Shown here piece by piece: positions 1 through 9,288 of a stretch of DNA of 64,000 nt (position 1 is the stretch's first letter; every line of letters starts with the position of its first letter). Below the pieces are notes generated by a model. The model made no database searches. It was not told the DNA's origin and worked only from the letters and a program-made list of their open reading frames with translations. Made by a program: the position numbers and the translations under genes. Source of the stretch: Zopfochytrium polystomum (taxonomy: Eukaryota > Chytridiomycota > Chytridiomycetes > Chytridiales > Chytridiaceae); the NCBI GenBank assembly GCA_025765615.1, contig JAIVFJ010000206.1, forward strand, positions 1-64,000, in the 5' to 3' direction.

Positions 1-67
1 GACAGGTACGCTTGTTTTTGCGAATAAAATCCTAGACTTTATCACTGAGACCTCGGTGTAGTCTCAC
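1..67 (+). repeat. Dispersed repeat R1, 3' end piece
   Basis: The first bases of the window match the 3' end of a repeat found again at 22,024-22,245, 22,745-23,022, 36,705-37,010 and, inverted, 48,313-48,491. The shared end reads through CGAATAAAATC and CTGAGACCTCGG to GTCTCACA. The copy is cut by the window edge. The class is unknown (SINE or LTR fragment). Confidence 0.75.
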
Positions 68-477
68 ACAGGCTGTTTCCCCATCGTCAAATCTCACGCA
101 TATATGGGATTCTTGAGTATCTCACATAAGGTTTTGGCCATAGTTCAGGTTCTCATTGAGCTCTCACTTTATAATGAGACAAATGAACCATAATTTACTT
201 CATTTTAACAAGTGACCCAATCTGAACAAAGAATCGATTCTGGTCCTACCCACAATAGAAATTAATTCTTCTTAATTTTTCCACAATCTAGAAATAATTT
301 CTGGGCTTCTTTTCAATTTCCCGCTCTAATGGCGATGAACCTAGCTATCTCAGATAGTGAAGAATACCCTTTGGCTCTTGGGTTACAACTAGGGTCTATT
401 GAACTTGAGACCACATTCCTTTATGTGTGTGCATAATCTTGTAAATGCTTCTTAACTCTTATCTTTTTTTGTTGTGA
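68..477. other. Gap: no gene seen
   Basis: AT-rich sequence with no convincing reading frame. Positions 95-180 contain short inverted and direct words (TGAGATTCT, TCTCACAT, GGTTCTCA) that recur loosely at 27,530-27,612, so this may be another worn repeat. Confidence 0.4.
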
Positions 478-745
478 ATTCGTTGTGGAGTGCAACGAGC
501 AGCATTGAGTAACTTAGTCTTTTTCAGAGTGTACAGGGTACGCAGCGTAGTGCCAGAGTGCGAAGCTTGTAACCGACTATTGAGCCAGGCTGGATTTGTC
601 TTATGTCGCAGTGAGGGAGAAATGCTGTCACCAGGGTGGTTCCATGAAGGGGCCTTGGTGTGGCAGAAGTCACTGCACGAGACACGCACAGACTCCGCAG
701 AGCGCCTGTCGCTTGCCCATTTGCTGTGCGGCGCCTGTGGGTGAC
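478..745 (+). repeat. Dispersed repeat R2, copy 1
   Basis: This stretch aligns with 22,258-22,550. Shared blocks include GGAGTGCAACGAG, GAGTGTACAGGGT, GTGCGAAGCT, ATTTGTCTTATGT and GGGTGGCCCAG-like words in the same order. It contains no conserved protein. Short ORFs inside it are not credible genes. Confidence 0.65.
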
Positions 746-849
746 AGAGGAAGTTGAGACTGCAGGTGACAGACAAAGTTTGTCTGTCTCTTCACTTTGG
801 AGGTGAATCAATCTGTCGGTAGAGGCAGCAGCTCATGTGGGCCAGTGAA

Positions 850-1245
850 GGGCGTCAAGTCCGTCTAGCATTGAGACAGGCGCATGGCGCCTGTTGGGAC
901 CCTCTGTGAGACTGTGCTCTCTAAATCCTCACCCTGGGCTATGGGTGGCAAATAGAGCAATGGCCCAAATACCAATCCTGAAAAGTGAAAAAGGGCAAAA
1001 AGAATATGTCTGGTGTTAACAGTTTTCCTCCTCATCTGCTCAAGCAGATATATAGGAGAGGTTTTTACCCTGTGCCAGTCACACTTGCCCAGCAACTATG
1101 ACAGTGTGCATATCATCATTATGTATCATTAATTCATAACAGAGTTTGTTCCTCTTTCTCTCCAAGTTGGGGAGAAGGACCACCCACAAACACACATCTC
1201 CACTTCATTCACTCCTTCCACTCACTCACTCAGAGTAGACTGTTT
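850..1245 (+). repeat. Dispersed repeat R3, copy 1
   Basis: Bases about 1,015-1,240 match the reverse complement of 55,745-56,005. Shared blocks include TCTGCTCAAGCAGATA, AGGAGAGGTTTTTAC, CTCCAAGTTGGGGAGAAGGA, CACCCACAAACACACATCTC and CTCACTCAGAGT. The match becomes loose upstream of 1,015. No coding content was seen. Confidence 0.65.
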
Positions 1246-1429
1246 ACAGGGTGGTAATCCTCAAGATTACCGGTTAAACATGCAGCAAAATGACTGCCAG
1301 TGGAAGCGACTTTGCAGAGAAGCCTCAGTGCGGTAGACAGAGCCCGTTGGGGATGACGGCGGAGCACAGGGTCAAAGACAGACAAGGACAAAATCCAATA
1401 ATGTAGACATAAGGCTGGCATCTGCCGGA

Positions 1430-1650
1430 TTCGGAGCAGATATTGGAAAAACTGTATCCACCAACTCGGACATGGATATGGGTTTGGCAGATCCGTGTCC
1501 GTCCAATTATACCGAATATCCGCCGATTTGGCGGATATCTGGCATAATTAGACGGAGACAGGCGGATACCCGTTTTTTTTTTATATCCGAGGCAGAAAAT
1601 AACCAGGAAAGCGGATATGAGCAATGTCCGTGTATCCGTATCTGGCGGAG
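1430..1650. repeat. CGGATA/TATCCG motif cluster with 27-bp hairpin
   Basis: Bases 1,498-1,524 and 1,530-1,556 form a near-perfect inverted repeat (TCCGTCCAATTATACCG... against its complement) around a 5-nt loop. At least six further CGGATA or TATCCG hexamers lie within 200 bp. The cluster sits just beyond the C-terminal side of a hAT transposase remnant. Subterminal motif clusters are usual transposase binding sites in hAT elements, so this is read as the element's end. That link is inference. Confidence 0.5.
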
Positions 1651-1761
1651 CGCAGAGCAGGGGTTTGCAAAATCAATTTCAATTCAGCGTTTGCCTCTCA
1701 ATCAATTTTCAATAGTATTGCAATCATTGAAGGAAAAGGGGAAAGGACAAAACGAAGACAC

Positions 1762-2262
1762 TCAATCGTTTCCTTCCTCCTTCGCTCCTCCACCACCGTC
1801 TTCAAGAGGCCACATAATCAATTCTTTGCTCCAGAAAGATCGATTCTCTTTCAAAAACAGCGTACATTCGAAATTCTCCAGCAGCATAGATTTCCGGCCA
1901 TCAGTGCGAACAAAAGAACATTTGCTGAAGAGCTGGTGGTTGGTCTTCTTTTGCAGTGCTGCCGCTTTTTTGAGGTTGCCAAGCTTAGACATGAGGCCAT
2001 TGAACTTTGAACGAAGCCTTTCGTATGGTATGAGGTACTTTTTCACTGCAAGGTTGAGGCGATGGCTTGCACAACCAATGAGGGGAGCTCCAATGTGCGC
2101 TGCTGTTGCCTTGTTGGTGTTCCAGTTGTTTCTGACAAGAAAGAGAACACTATTGAGAGTTCGTCCATAGGTGGCAAGAGACTCCCCAAGGAACAGAGCA
2201 CGCCCTTCTGCGCTCATGTCCTCTTCATCTGTCAGTGGATCATGTGAGATTCCTAATCTCAC
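1762..2262 (-). pseudogene. hAT-family transposase, central fragment
   Basis: The 166-residue reading frame contains the hAT core stretch seen in many fungal and oomycete copies: a VLFLV-x-N-x-x-TNK block, then IGAPLIGCASHRLNLAV, then a KLGNLKKAAAL segment. This is the region around the second catalytic Asp and the conserved CxxH-like block. The N-terminal part lies upstream on the same strand (3,311-3,956), separated by about 1 kb of inserted sequence, and no C-terminal dimerisation domain (hATC) was found. The frame ends in low-complexity Gly/Glu. It is a dead fragment; the family call is firm and the subfamily is not assigned. Confidence 0.75.
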
Positions 2263-2264
2263 TG

Positions 2265-3185
2265 ATCATGGTCTTAACTGGGGTCTCCCTAAAAGCTCTT
2301 CCCCAGTTGTGACTATGTCATTATATTGGCCCCCCATATTTATTTTTTATTACCATTCATCACATCCCTCACAGGCTCTAGTGTTTATCACTATAAAAGA
2401 GCATCCTGTGTTCCTTGTGCTGAATGGGCCTAAGCACAAGGGGCACACCCCTCATTCATCCTATTCATTCTTATTTTTACTCATTTTCCTTTTTCTCTCA
2501 TTTTCCCACCTTTCAATCCACTGTCCCTGCACTGATGTGGCCTCAAAGCCTCAAATTATGTTCACCCCAAATTTGGAGGCAGGAGAGACACTGGGTGGAG
2601 GGGGGGTGTGGCTGAAAGAGTGATTCACCCTTCCAACTTGTTCTTTCTTTCATTTTCTCCTTTTGTTATGTCTTTCCCTTTTTCTCTTTTCTTTCTTTCT
2701 TCCTTCTTTCCTTTTTTCTCTCCTCCCCTTTCCTATAAATACTCCCTCTCTCCCCTCCTTTGTTCTATATATATCTACTCTCTCTCAATAAATCCTACCT
2801 AGGTAACAACCAATCCTTTTCTTTCCTCTTTGGTGTTTCTCCCTAGGCCAGTGCTACCAGACCAAGCTGGGGATGGAGTCCTCTTAGGCCAGTGCTACCA
2901 GACCAAGCTAGTAGAGGTATGATTTCCCCAGGCCAGTGTGTTGTATGCCAAGCTGGGGTGAGGTTTCCTTCCCTTTCCTTTCTCTTCCTTCCCCTACCTG
3001 GTTGGTTCTCACATTGAGCTCTGTCTCTGTGATACTGGCAGATGCCATACTGCCTTAGGGCATTCCTTTGTTGAACTGCTGCCTGTTGGTCACCATGTTG
3101 GATAGTCAGGGCTTGAACCTGGGGCCTGTGGGGTACTCTTCATTGAGCAACTCCACTTGGTCTAGCTGTCCTTGAATAAAGACAG
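2265..3185. mobile_element. LTR-like insertion splitting the hAT element
   Basis: This roughly 0.9-kb segment separates two collinear parts of the hAT transposase. It is pyrimidine-rich and has TATAAATAC near 2,733 followed by AATAAA at 2,787. Three tandem copies of a roughly 40-bp unit containing CCAGTGCTACCAGACCAAGC follow at about 2,844-2,965. TATA plus poly(A) signal within 60 bp resembles a solo LTR, but clear TG/CA ends and a target duplication were not resolved. Confidence 0.4.
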
Positions 3186-3189
3186 AATT

Positions 3190-3310
3190 GAACCACATCA
3201 TCCATCTTTGTTGAGTTTGAGCTGAATCCAGGGTACTGGCTCTGCTAATAACCAGGAGCTTCCCATCTTAAAGACTTGTCTTATCCCTTTTGCCACTAGA
3301 CTATAGATGA
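3190..3310 (-). mobile_element. tRNA-derived SINE head
   Basis: On the minus strand the sequence runs GGGGCTCATCTATAGTCTAGTGGCAAAAGG-like (box A) to CCTGGATTCAGCTC (degenerate box B) with tRNA-like spacing. It does not close an acceptor stem, so it is not a working tRNA. It interrupts the hAT transposase frame at about 3,310. Confidence 0.5.
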
Positions 3311-3956
3311 GCCCCTGAAGATGAAGACGAGATCTCATAATCAAGCGCAAGTAGAACAGGCTGTGAAAGCTCCTCAGTGATAGCATAAACTCTAGTATAC
3401 TGCACAGGACTGTCTGACCATGAGTCAAATATAAGTGCAAACTTAGTTGGAAGAGTTTGGGCAATAGATTGTTGCACCTCTGCAACAGTCAAATGTATAT
3501 ACTTCATGAAAGTGCTGTGGGCGAGAGGAGGGAGGTTCGTACACTTTCTTGTTGTTACCTTGCTGCAAAATCCGAAGTCAAGGTTGTCTGAAACAACCCA
3601 ATAAAACCAACCATATATTTTTCTTGCCTGACGATAAGTGTTGGCAAATCAGTTTCAAAATGGTTACGAGAGACAATCACAAACCTTTTGGATAGTTGAG
3701 GTGTGGCAGTTGACACCAAAGGAGCCATCATCTCTTGCCAATTCAGGTGAACACTTCAAATGCGACAAAAAAAGTTACTGTAGCCGCGAGTGAGCTCTTG
3801 CTTGATTAACTTGGTTCCTGGACACAACGTGCATTTATGGTTGGCGCTCTGGCTCAGTTCAAAAAACTGACAGGCAATCTCCTTGTGTGAGAAATTGCAG
3901 CCAGTATTTGTTGAAACTTCAGCCATTTTGGTATGTCGATGGGGTTTTACTGTCAA
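3311..3956 (-). pseudogene. hAT-family transposase, N-terminal fragments
   Basis: Two minus-strand pieces. The upstream piece (3,956-3,756) has a BED-like zinc finger block, with ANHKCTLCPGTKLIKQELTRG followed by GYSN. The downstream piece (3,507-3,311) has TKFALIFDSWSDS, the start of the hAT catalytic domain with the first Asp. They are collinear with the central fragment at 1,762-2,262. Frames are broken between them and by the SINE at 3,190-3,310. This is a decayed element. Confidence 0.65.
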
Positions 3957-4239
3957 CGGTTTGCTGGGTCAGTGGGTGGAGGGCGGGGGTCTGGGTTGGG
4001 GGCGTTGTCTGTTGCAGTAATTTCTATTGCTTTCAAAACAAACCAGCCCTGGTGACACTGATGCAATGTGATGGAAAAAATTGATGAAAATTGGCAATTG
4101 TATTAGAAATTGATTGGTGTCTCTCAATCCTTCAATCAATTGATTGATATTGATTGTTGCAAACCCCTGGCGGAGAGGGCAGAGATCAAATATCCAGTTT
4201 CCCGGATGCCAGCCTTAGGAAGACACACATTTGGAATAG

Positions 4240-4490
4240 TATGTTCGAATATTTTATCGCACTGGTTACTGCGTGCCATGCACGTTCTAAGTGCTGGGTT
4301 CAGATCCACTGGTGTTTGCTTTTGCCCAATACTGAGCCAGGAGTAGTAAGTCCGTGGAGGTGCCTAAGCTTCCCTACTGCAACAGCTAGTCGTGCATATA
4401 TTCTAGTTTGTAATAGGACTCTTCTTGTGAAGCCTGTGTCGCATGGTGCATAGCCTCTGGCGCCGGCTGGGTCCAACAACACTTTCCCCA
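4240..4490 (+). mobile_element. SINE family S1, copy 1
   Basis: A box-B-like GGGTTCAGATCC at about 4,300 is followed by a body that aligns over some 190 bp with 22,551-22,752. Shared words include TAAGTCCGTGGAGG, CATATATTCTAGTT, GGACTCTTC, GTGAAGCCTGTGTC and GTCCAACAACAC. The tRNA-like head and conserved tail indicate a SINE. Confidence 0.65.
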
Positions 4491-5179
4491 TTGCTGTTAC
4501 CTGTCATTAATTTTTCATTCTTTCTTCCTTTCATTTTCTTCTGAAAAATCATCAAATCAGACCTTCAATTATTTTGCAAAAGCATCGTTTGAGTCTGAGA
4601 AATTGAATGGAATCGAGTCGAATCACATTTCGGGCCGATTCGTGGTAAACCCTAGCCAGGCAGTTGCAGAGCGGCAGACAGCAGATAGTGGACAGAGGAT
4701 GAGACACACAACCGAAGGACAAAATTTAATAAGAAAGATACAACAATTAGTCGAATGAATTTCACACAGTGAATGACTGTAGTCTGTTTGCGCTGTAGTA
4801 ACGAGTTTAATCGCTTCCAATATTCGATTGTGAATAATACCAGAGCACGAGATTTCGGGTCGAGGGATTCCGCAGGCGATGGGCGTGTGCTCTTGATGCT
4901 TTTGTTCGTTCCGTTGTTTGTTGTTTGGGACTTGGCGATGACTGGCGTTGACGCAACGCTCCATCCGCGTTCGCTTCGGATTTTGACAAGCCAACCCCCA
5001 AATTCTGTGCAAACAAAAGGAAGTAAAAGAAAAAAAAAAAAAAAAAATTCTGTCTTGTTGGGCACGGCACGGACATGTCAAGGCTTTAAAGCCACTTTCT
5101 TCAGGCACCAAAAGAGAGAGAGAGAAAGGAAGAAAGAAAGAACCAAAACTGAAAAATTCCGAACCAATCAAACAGCAGA

Positions 5180-5221
<42 letters not shown>

Positions 5222-5680
5222 GCCAAATGCCCTCCCTCAACATCAACAACAACAACAACATCAACCAGACCAAAACGGCGTCCTTGCCCTCGTCGCTCGC
5301 TCGCCCCGCCCGCCCGCCCCGCCACACAGCACCTGCTTCGTTCCTTAACGGAAAGGTAGGTGGACACGGGAGGCCCCGCCCCCCCAACACCCCCCATCGA
5401 TCAAGCCCCCCTCCTCACCCGGTGGCCCCCCGAGTCAAGCCCACACCTTGCTTGGCCTACATCAACTTCCCAAAACCACATTACTTCCCGCTCCTCTGCT
5501 CTGGGGCACGAACGAATGGATGCACTGAGTCCAATTCCGATCCATCCTTCCGTCCGCAACATCCTTTTGTCTCAGATTCGCACTCTCTGATATACACTCT
5601 TTTCTGCTTTCTTCTCAACTGACAAACTCTCGTCCGCCGCCCAGTCCTACTACCACTTCTACCTGCAGACCCTTGGCCTC
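4491..5680. other. Gap: upstream region of the binding-protein gene
   Basis: No gene is supported. The stretch holds an A-run (about 5,030-5,047), a (CA)n microsatellite at 5,182-5,218, a short CAACAACAACAAC tract and a C-rich leader directly before the ATG at 5,681. Long ORFs here on both strands come from simple repeats. Confidence 0.5.
5182..5218. repeat. (CA)n microsatellite
   Basis: Uninterrupted CA dinucleotides about 460 bp upstream of the gene starting at 5,681. Confidence 0.95.
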
Positions 5681-5884
5681 ATGTGGTTTATTGGCGCCAT
5701 CACCGCTTCCCTTATCTCGGCGCAGCTCGCTGCGGCCGCCTCGGTCACCTCTAACCTCAAGACATGCTTCACTGGCACCGTCGACAGCACGACCGACTTG
5801 TTCCCTGACCAAGTCAACTTTAGTAAGTGGATTGAAGAGCGCCAGGGAGAACAATTCGTCATTTGGAGCAACCCTGACAAACCT

Positions 5885-5915
<31 letters not shown>

Positions 5916-7105
5916 CAGCCAGCCCGGCACTGACCTACGAGTACGCGAAAACCTACAAAGTCATCACCAACTCGCTCGCCGGCGAGAAAGTCGTCCTCTA
6001 CCAATGCGGCACTCCGCAACCCACCGTCGTCAACGCCACCCGCTACATCAGCATCCCCGTCCAGAACGTGTCCATCTCGTCGTCCACCATGGTTACCTAC
6101 TTTGAGCTGCTTGGCCTCCGCACCGCCATCAAGTACACCACTGGCGGCGCTGCCTACATTACCTCGCCCTGCGTCCAGGCCCTCACCAACACCACCAACG
6201 CCATCCAGGATGTCGACAGCACAAACACCACCAAGGCCCTTCAGCAGCTAAACTCCGTCGGCGTTGCCTTTGGCGCCTTTGACGACCTTACCTCGGCCGC
6301 AAACAACAGCGTCTCCTTCTCGTCTTCCAGCGACCCGGGCTCCCTCCGCCGCGCGGCTTGGCTTGGCTTCGCCGCTGCCTTCTTCAACCTCGAGGCCACC
6401 TCCAACGCCATCACCGCTAACCTGGTCAGCAACTACCAGTGCCTGAACTCGTCCGCCAGGTCCCTTGCAAAGACCACTCCGTCGGTCGCCTTCGTCTCCT
6501 ACGTCGCCCCGAGCAAGTACAACAACAACACCGCGTCTTGGTCCATTTCCGCCGCCCAGTATAAGCGCGACTTTGTGTCTGACGCTGGAGGCTTCTTCTT
6601 TGTCCCCAAGAACGGCACCTCTACGGTCACCTTCACCAGCGCTTCCGACTTCCTCGCCGCAGTTGCCAACGTCGACATCCTCATTGACGAGACCTTTGGC
6701 GGCAAGTCCAACGTCGAGTTCAACAAAAACTTCAACACCACCGACTCGTCGGCGTTCAAGTTCATCCAGAACAAGCAGATCTGGATGACCGACAAGGAAT
6801 CCACCCTGAGCGCGGCCGATGGCTGGTTTGAGGCAGCCGTTGTCGAGGCCAACTCTGTCCTGAGGGACTTCATCTCGGTCATCCAGCCATCCCTGCTGCC
6901 CGCGTACAGCCCCCGCTGGCTCAGGAACATCTACCAGACTGCCGGTGTCACCTTTCTCACCGGCAAGAACTGCTCTGACCCGACCGCCGCCCTCTCCCTC
7001 CCCACCGCGACGTGCCCGCTCACCACGAGCGCCGCCGCCCGCTTCTCGGTTGGTCAGTGGGCTGCTGCCGTTGCTGTTGTGGCTGCCGTCGCTGCGATGC
7101 TGTAA
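5681..7105 (+). CDS. Secreted periplasmic-binding-protein-like protein (GPI/TM tail)
   Basis: The 442-residue product (after removing one intron, 5,823-5,918) starts with a signal peptide (MWFIGAITASLISAQLAAAA). The blocks FPDQV, YAKTYKVI and VVLYQCGTPQP, then two lobes with WSISAAQYKRDF and PRWLRNIYQ, match what I recall of a fungal family assigned to the Fe/B12-type periplasmic-binding fold. The C-terminus (VGQWAAAVAVVAAVAAML) is a hydrophobic tail typical of GPI anchoring. About ten N-glycosylation sites (N-x-S/T) fit a surface protein. Unspliced, the frame stays open and would insert a lysine run. Splicing joins VNF directly to TSPALTYEY, as expected for the family. Ligand and role are unknown; the fold call rests on motif memory. 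Confidence 0.7.
5823..5918 (+). other. Intron with 26-A tract
   Basis: The donor GTAAGT is at 5,823 and the acceptor CAG ends at 5,918. A CTGAC branch-like site is at about 5,873, and 26 consecutive A lie between branch and acceptor. The length of 96 nt is a multiple of three and phase 1, so retention keeps the frame open and could mislead gene callers. Confidence 0.75.
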
Positions 7106-8491
7106 GCACACACCACTGCTGATCATCATTGATAAGGGAAAGCCCCAAAAAAACTTTTTCCCCCTTTCTTCGCACTCGCGCCTGCGCCCCACTCCCAACC
7201 GCTCCTATTGTTTTAAAAATTCCTCTTAACGTATTTCGGAGACTATTCCATTCCGCTCCCCCCTTAAAAAAGCTTGTCTTTTGTTCCTACGCCGATGCGT
7301 TTCTCGCCCCTCGGCCATCGTGCCGTCTGCGCAGTCACGGCAGAGGTAGGGAAGCCCTCCTCCACACGACTCCGTCGTGCTGTGGGAGCTTGGCTTTCTG
7401 TTTTTTTTCGGTTTCTTTTTTTTTTCTTCTGCTAGAGGGATGCGATTGTATTCCGCTTCCCCTTTTCACTCTTCCTAACTATGCGGGACCATCCCTGGTT
7501 TCCTGGCAGCTGCCCTCTCCGCTGTGCCTGCCCCGCGTCGAGAGTTTCTCTCTCCGTGCCACAATTTCGTCGTCCCTCTCCCGTTTTTTTTTTCTCACCT
7601 CCACTTCCCCCCCAAAATTCACCGAGCGGTCGGCCACGTCAGTCGCTCCTCAATTGCGTCCTGCTCACTGCTTTTCCTTGTCCTTGGACTGTTTTTAACA
7701 ATCCTACTCCCTTGTCACGTTGCTTCCAATCCTGTTCTTTGTCGCCACTCGTCAAAAACGTGCTTCGGCGCTCGTGCAGCAGTTCCGCCCGTCAGCAAAA
7801 TAAAAAAAGGATTCATTAACTCCCATCTCGCAAATTTTGTATCACGGAAGAACAAGCGACCGAAAGTACACAACCAAACAAGCGTTCGTGATGCTACCGT
7901 GCGGGGACAAGTGTGACGGTGGAAAAGCGCACCAGTTGTGCTTCGTCATTGTGTGCTTGCTTGCACATGGAGGCTGCAATCTTTCCGCGGAACGAGCACG
8001 ACCGTTTTCGAAAACATCGTTGCATGAGGGATAAATGACTGCGATGCATTTCTGTGTTTTTCCCCACCAAGGCGTCGTGGTTGTGGTTGGGAACGGAAGC
8101 TCGTCCCTTTTTTTCAATCACTCATGTGCGTAGACCTTAGGCAGACACACAGCAGGATGATTGACGGTCCGCTTCGCGACGCGCGCGCCGCTTTCAGTGC
8201 GGATATTATAAATGTTGCGGCGTGTTTTTCAGAGATGAAACCAACAGAAGGAAGGAAAAGTGATAGATGGGGGAGGGTTGGTCTCGGACAACATCGAGAG
8301 CCAATGACCGGACGTGTCGGAATTTTTAAGGGGCTTCTTCTTCGTCCTTCTTTGTTTTTGTTTTCTTTTCTTTTTTTTTTTTTTTTTTTATTGTTCTTGG
8401 TTTTGTTTTGTCAATCTTCTTCTCTCTGCTTCTTGATTCTCTTTTTTTTTTCTGAGAACGTGTGTGAGAAGAGGAGGAGGAGCGAGCCAGC

Positions 8492-8525
<34 letters not shown>

Positions 8526-9117
8526 GCAAGGAAAGGGCCATATCACCCACATCCACCACACACCCACTTCCAACCCCCCCACACCATCGTCGTTCCCTTT
8601 GTGCAGACGTCACCGGCCTCCTCCCCACTCCTGCCCTTCCTCAAAACCTCCGTCTACGCCTTCGCCAACCTGCTCTAGCTCTCTCGCTGCTGAAGCCGCA
8701 GGTGTTGTCACCGTTACGGTCGATTATCGGGTCGAAAGTCGGTTCAACCGGATCGAGAAGATTGCTGCTTCTTGTCCCAGCCAGCCGCCGCCCAAGCCAC
8801 CAACCAAGTCTCAGTCTCCCTCCTCCTTCCGCTTTCGCCCGTCCCCACTGGCAGACACTTGGCCTTCGCCACTTCAGCCTCTGCCTCTGTGCCCTCCGCC
8901 AACACCCACACCCGCCACCCCCACCCAAACATCCTCAGAGTCGGCTGCTTCCTATCCGGTTGCCCGTAGCGCGTGGATTTTTCTGATCTCCTCGGCCTCT
9001 ACGGAATCTATCCACCGTCGGATCTCTGCGTCCTTTCTTCTACCTTGTCGTCAAAGAGTCTCTTTCGATCTGCCAAAGCGCACTGTATTGATCTCATCTT
9101 GGACTTATCCTTCCGGT
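7106..9117. other. Gap: 3' flank and F-box gene leader
   Basis: No gene is supported. The stretch is pyrimidine-rich with several T-runs (8,368-8,389; 8,441-8,450) and a perfect AGAC tetranucleotide repeat at about 8,497-8,526. The frame of the downstream gene is open from 8,464, but its content (poly Pro/Ser/Thr, translated microsatellite) is not protein-like. Confidence 0.5.
8497..8526 (+). repeat. (AGAC)n microsatellite
   Basis: Seven tandem AGAC units in the presumed leader of the F-box gene. Confidence 0.9.
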
Positions 9118-9288
9118 ATGGCACTGACTCAGCGTGAGAGAGTGCGGATCGTCGGGGGTCTTGTGCAGCCAAAACTAACTGCGTTCAAGGAACTTACACT
9201 GCAACACAGGCAAACCCACGTGAAAAAAGAAAGTCGCAGTCGCAAAACCTTTCATACCCCCCCCCTGGATTCTCCGGCCCGCAAACTG

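Noticed and set aside
5888..5918. 31-nt intron GTAAAA...CAG, or a genuine poly-lysine insertion
   Set aside because: A 31-nt excision shifts the frame. The 96-nt intron from 5,823 keeps it and restores the family spacing.
8464..9117. N-terminal extension of the F-box gene frame (218 extra residues)
   Set aside because: The text is translated AGAC microsatellite and Pro/Ser-rich leader sequence; the F-box starts only after 9,289.
9118..9160. Shared transposase-like start (LTQRERVRIV) with 50,407 (LTKRERVQCL)
   Set aside because: Only about 10 residues are similar and neither is followed by helix-turn-helix or DDE blocks; probably chance.
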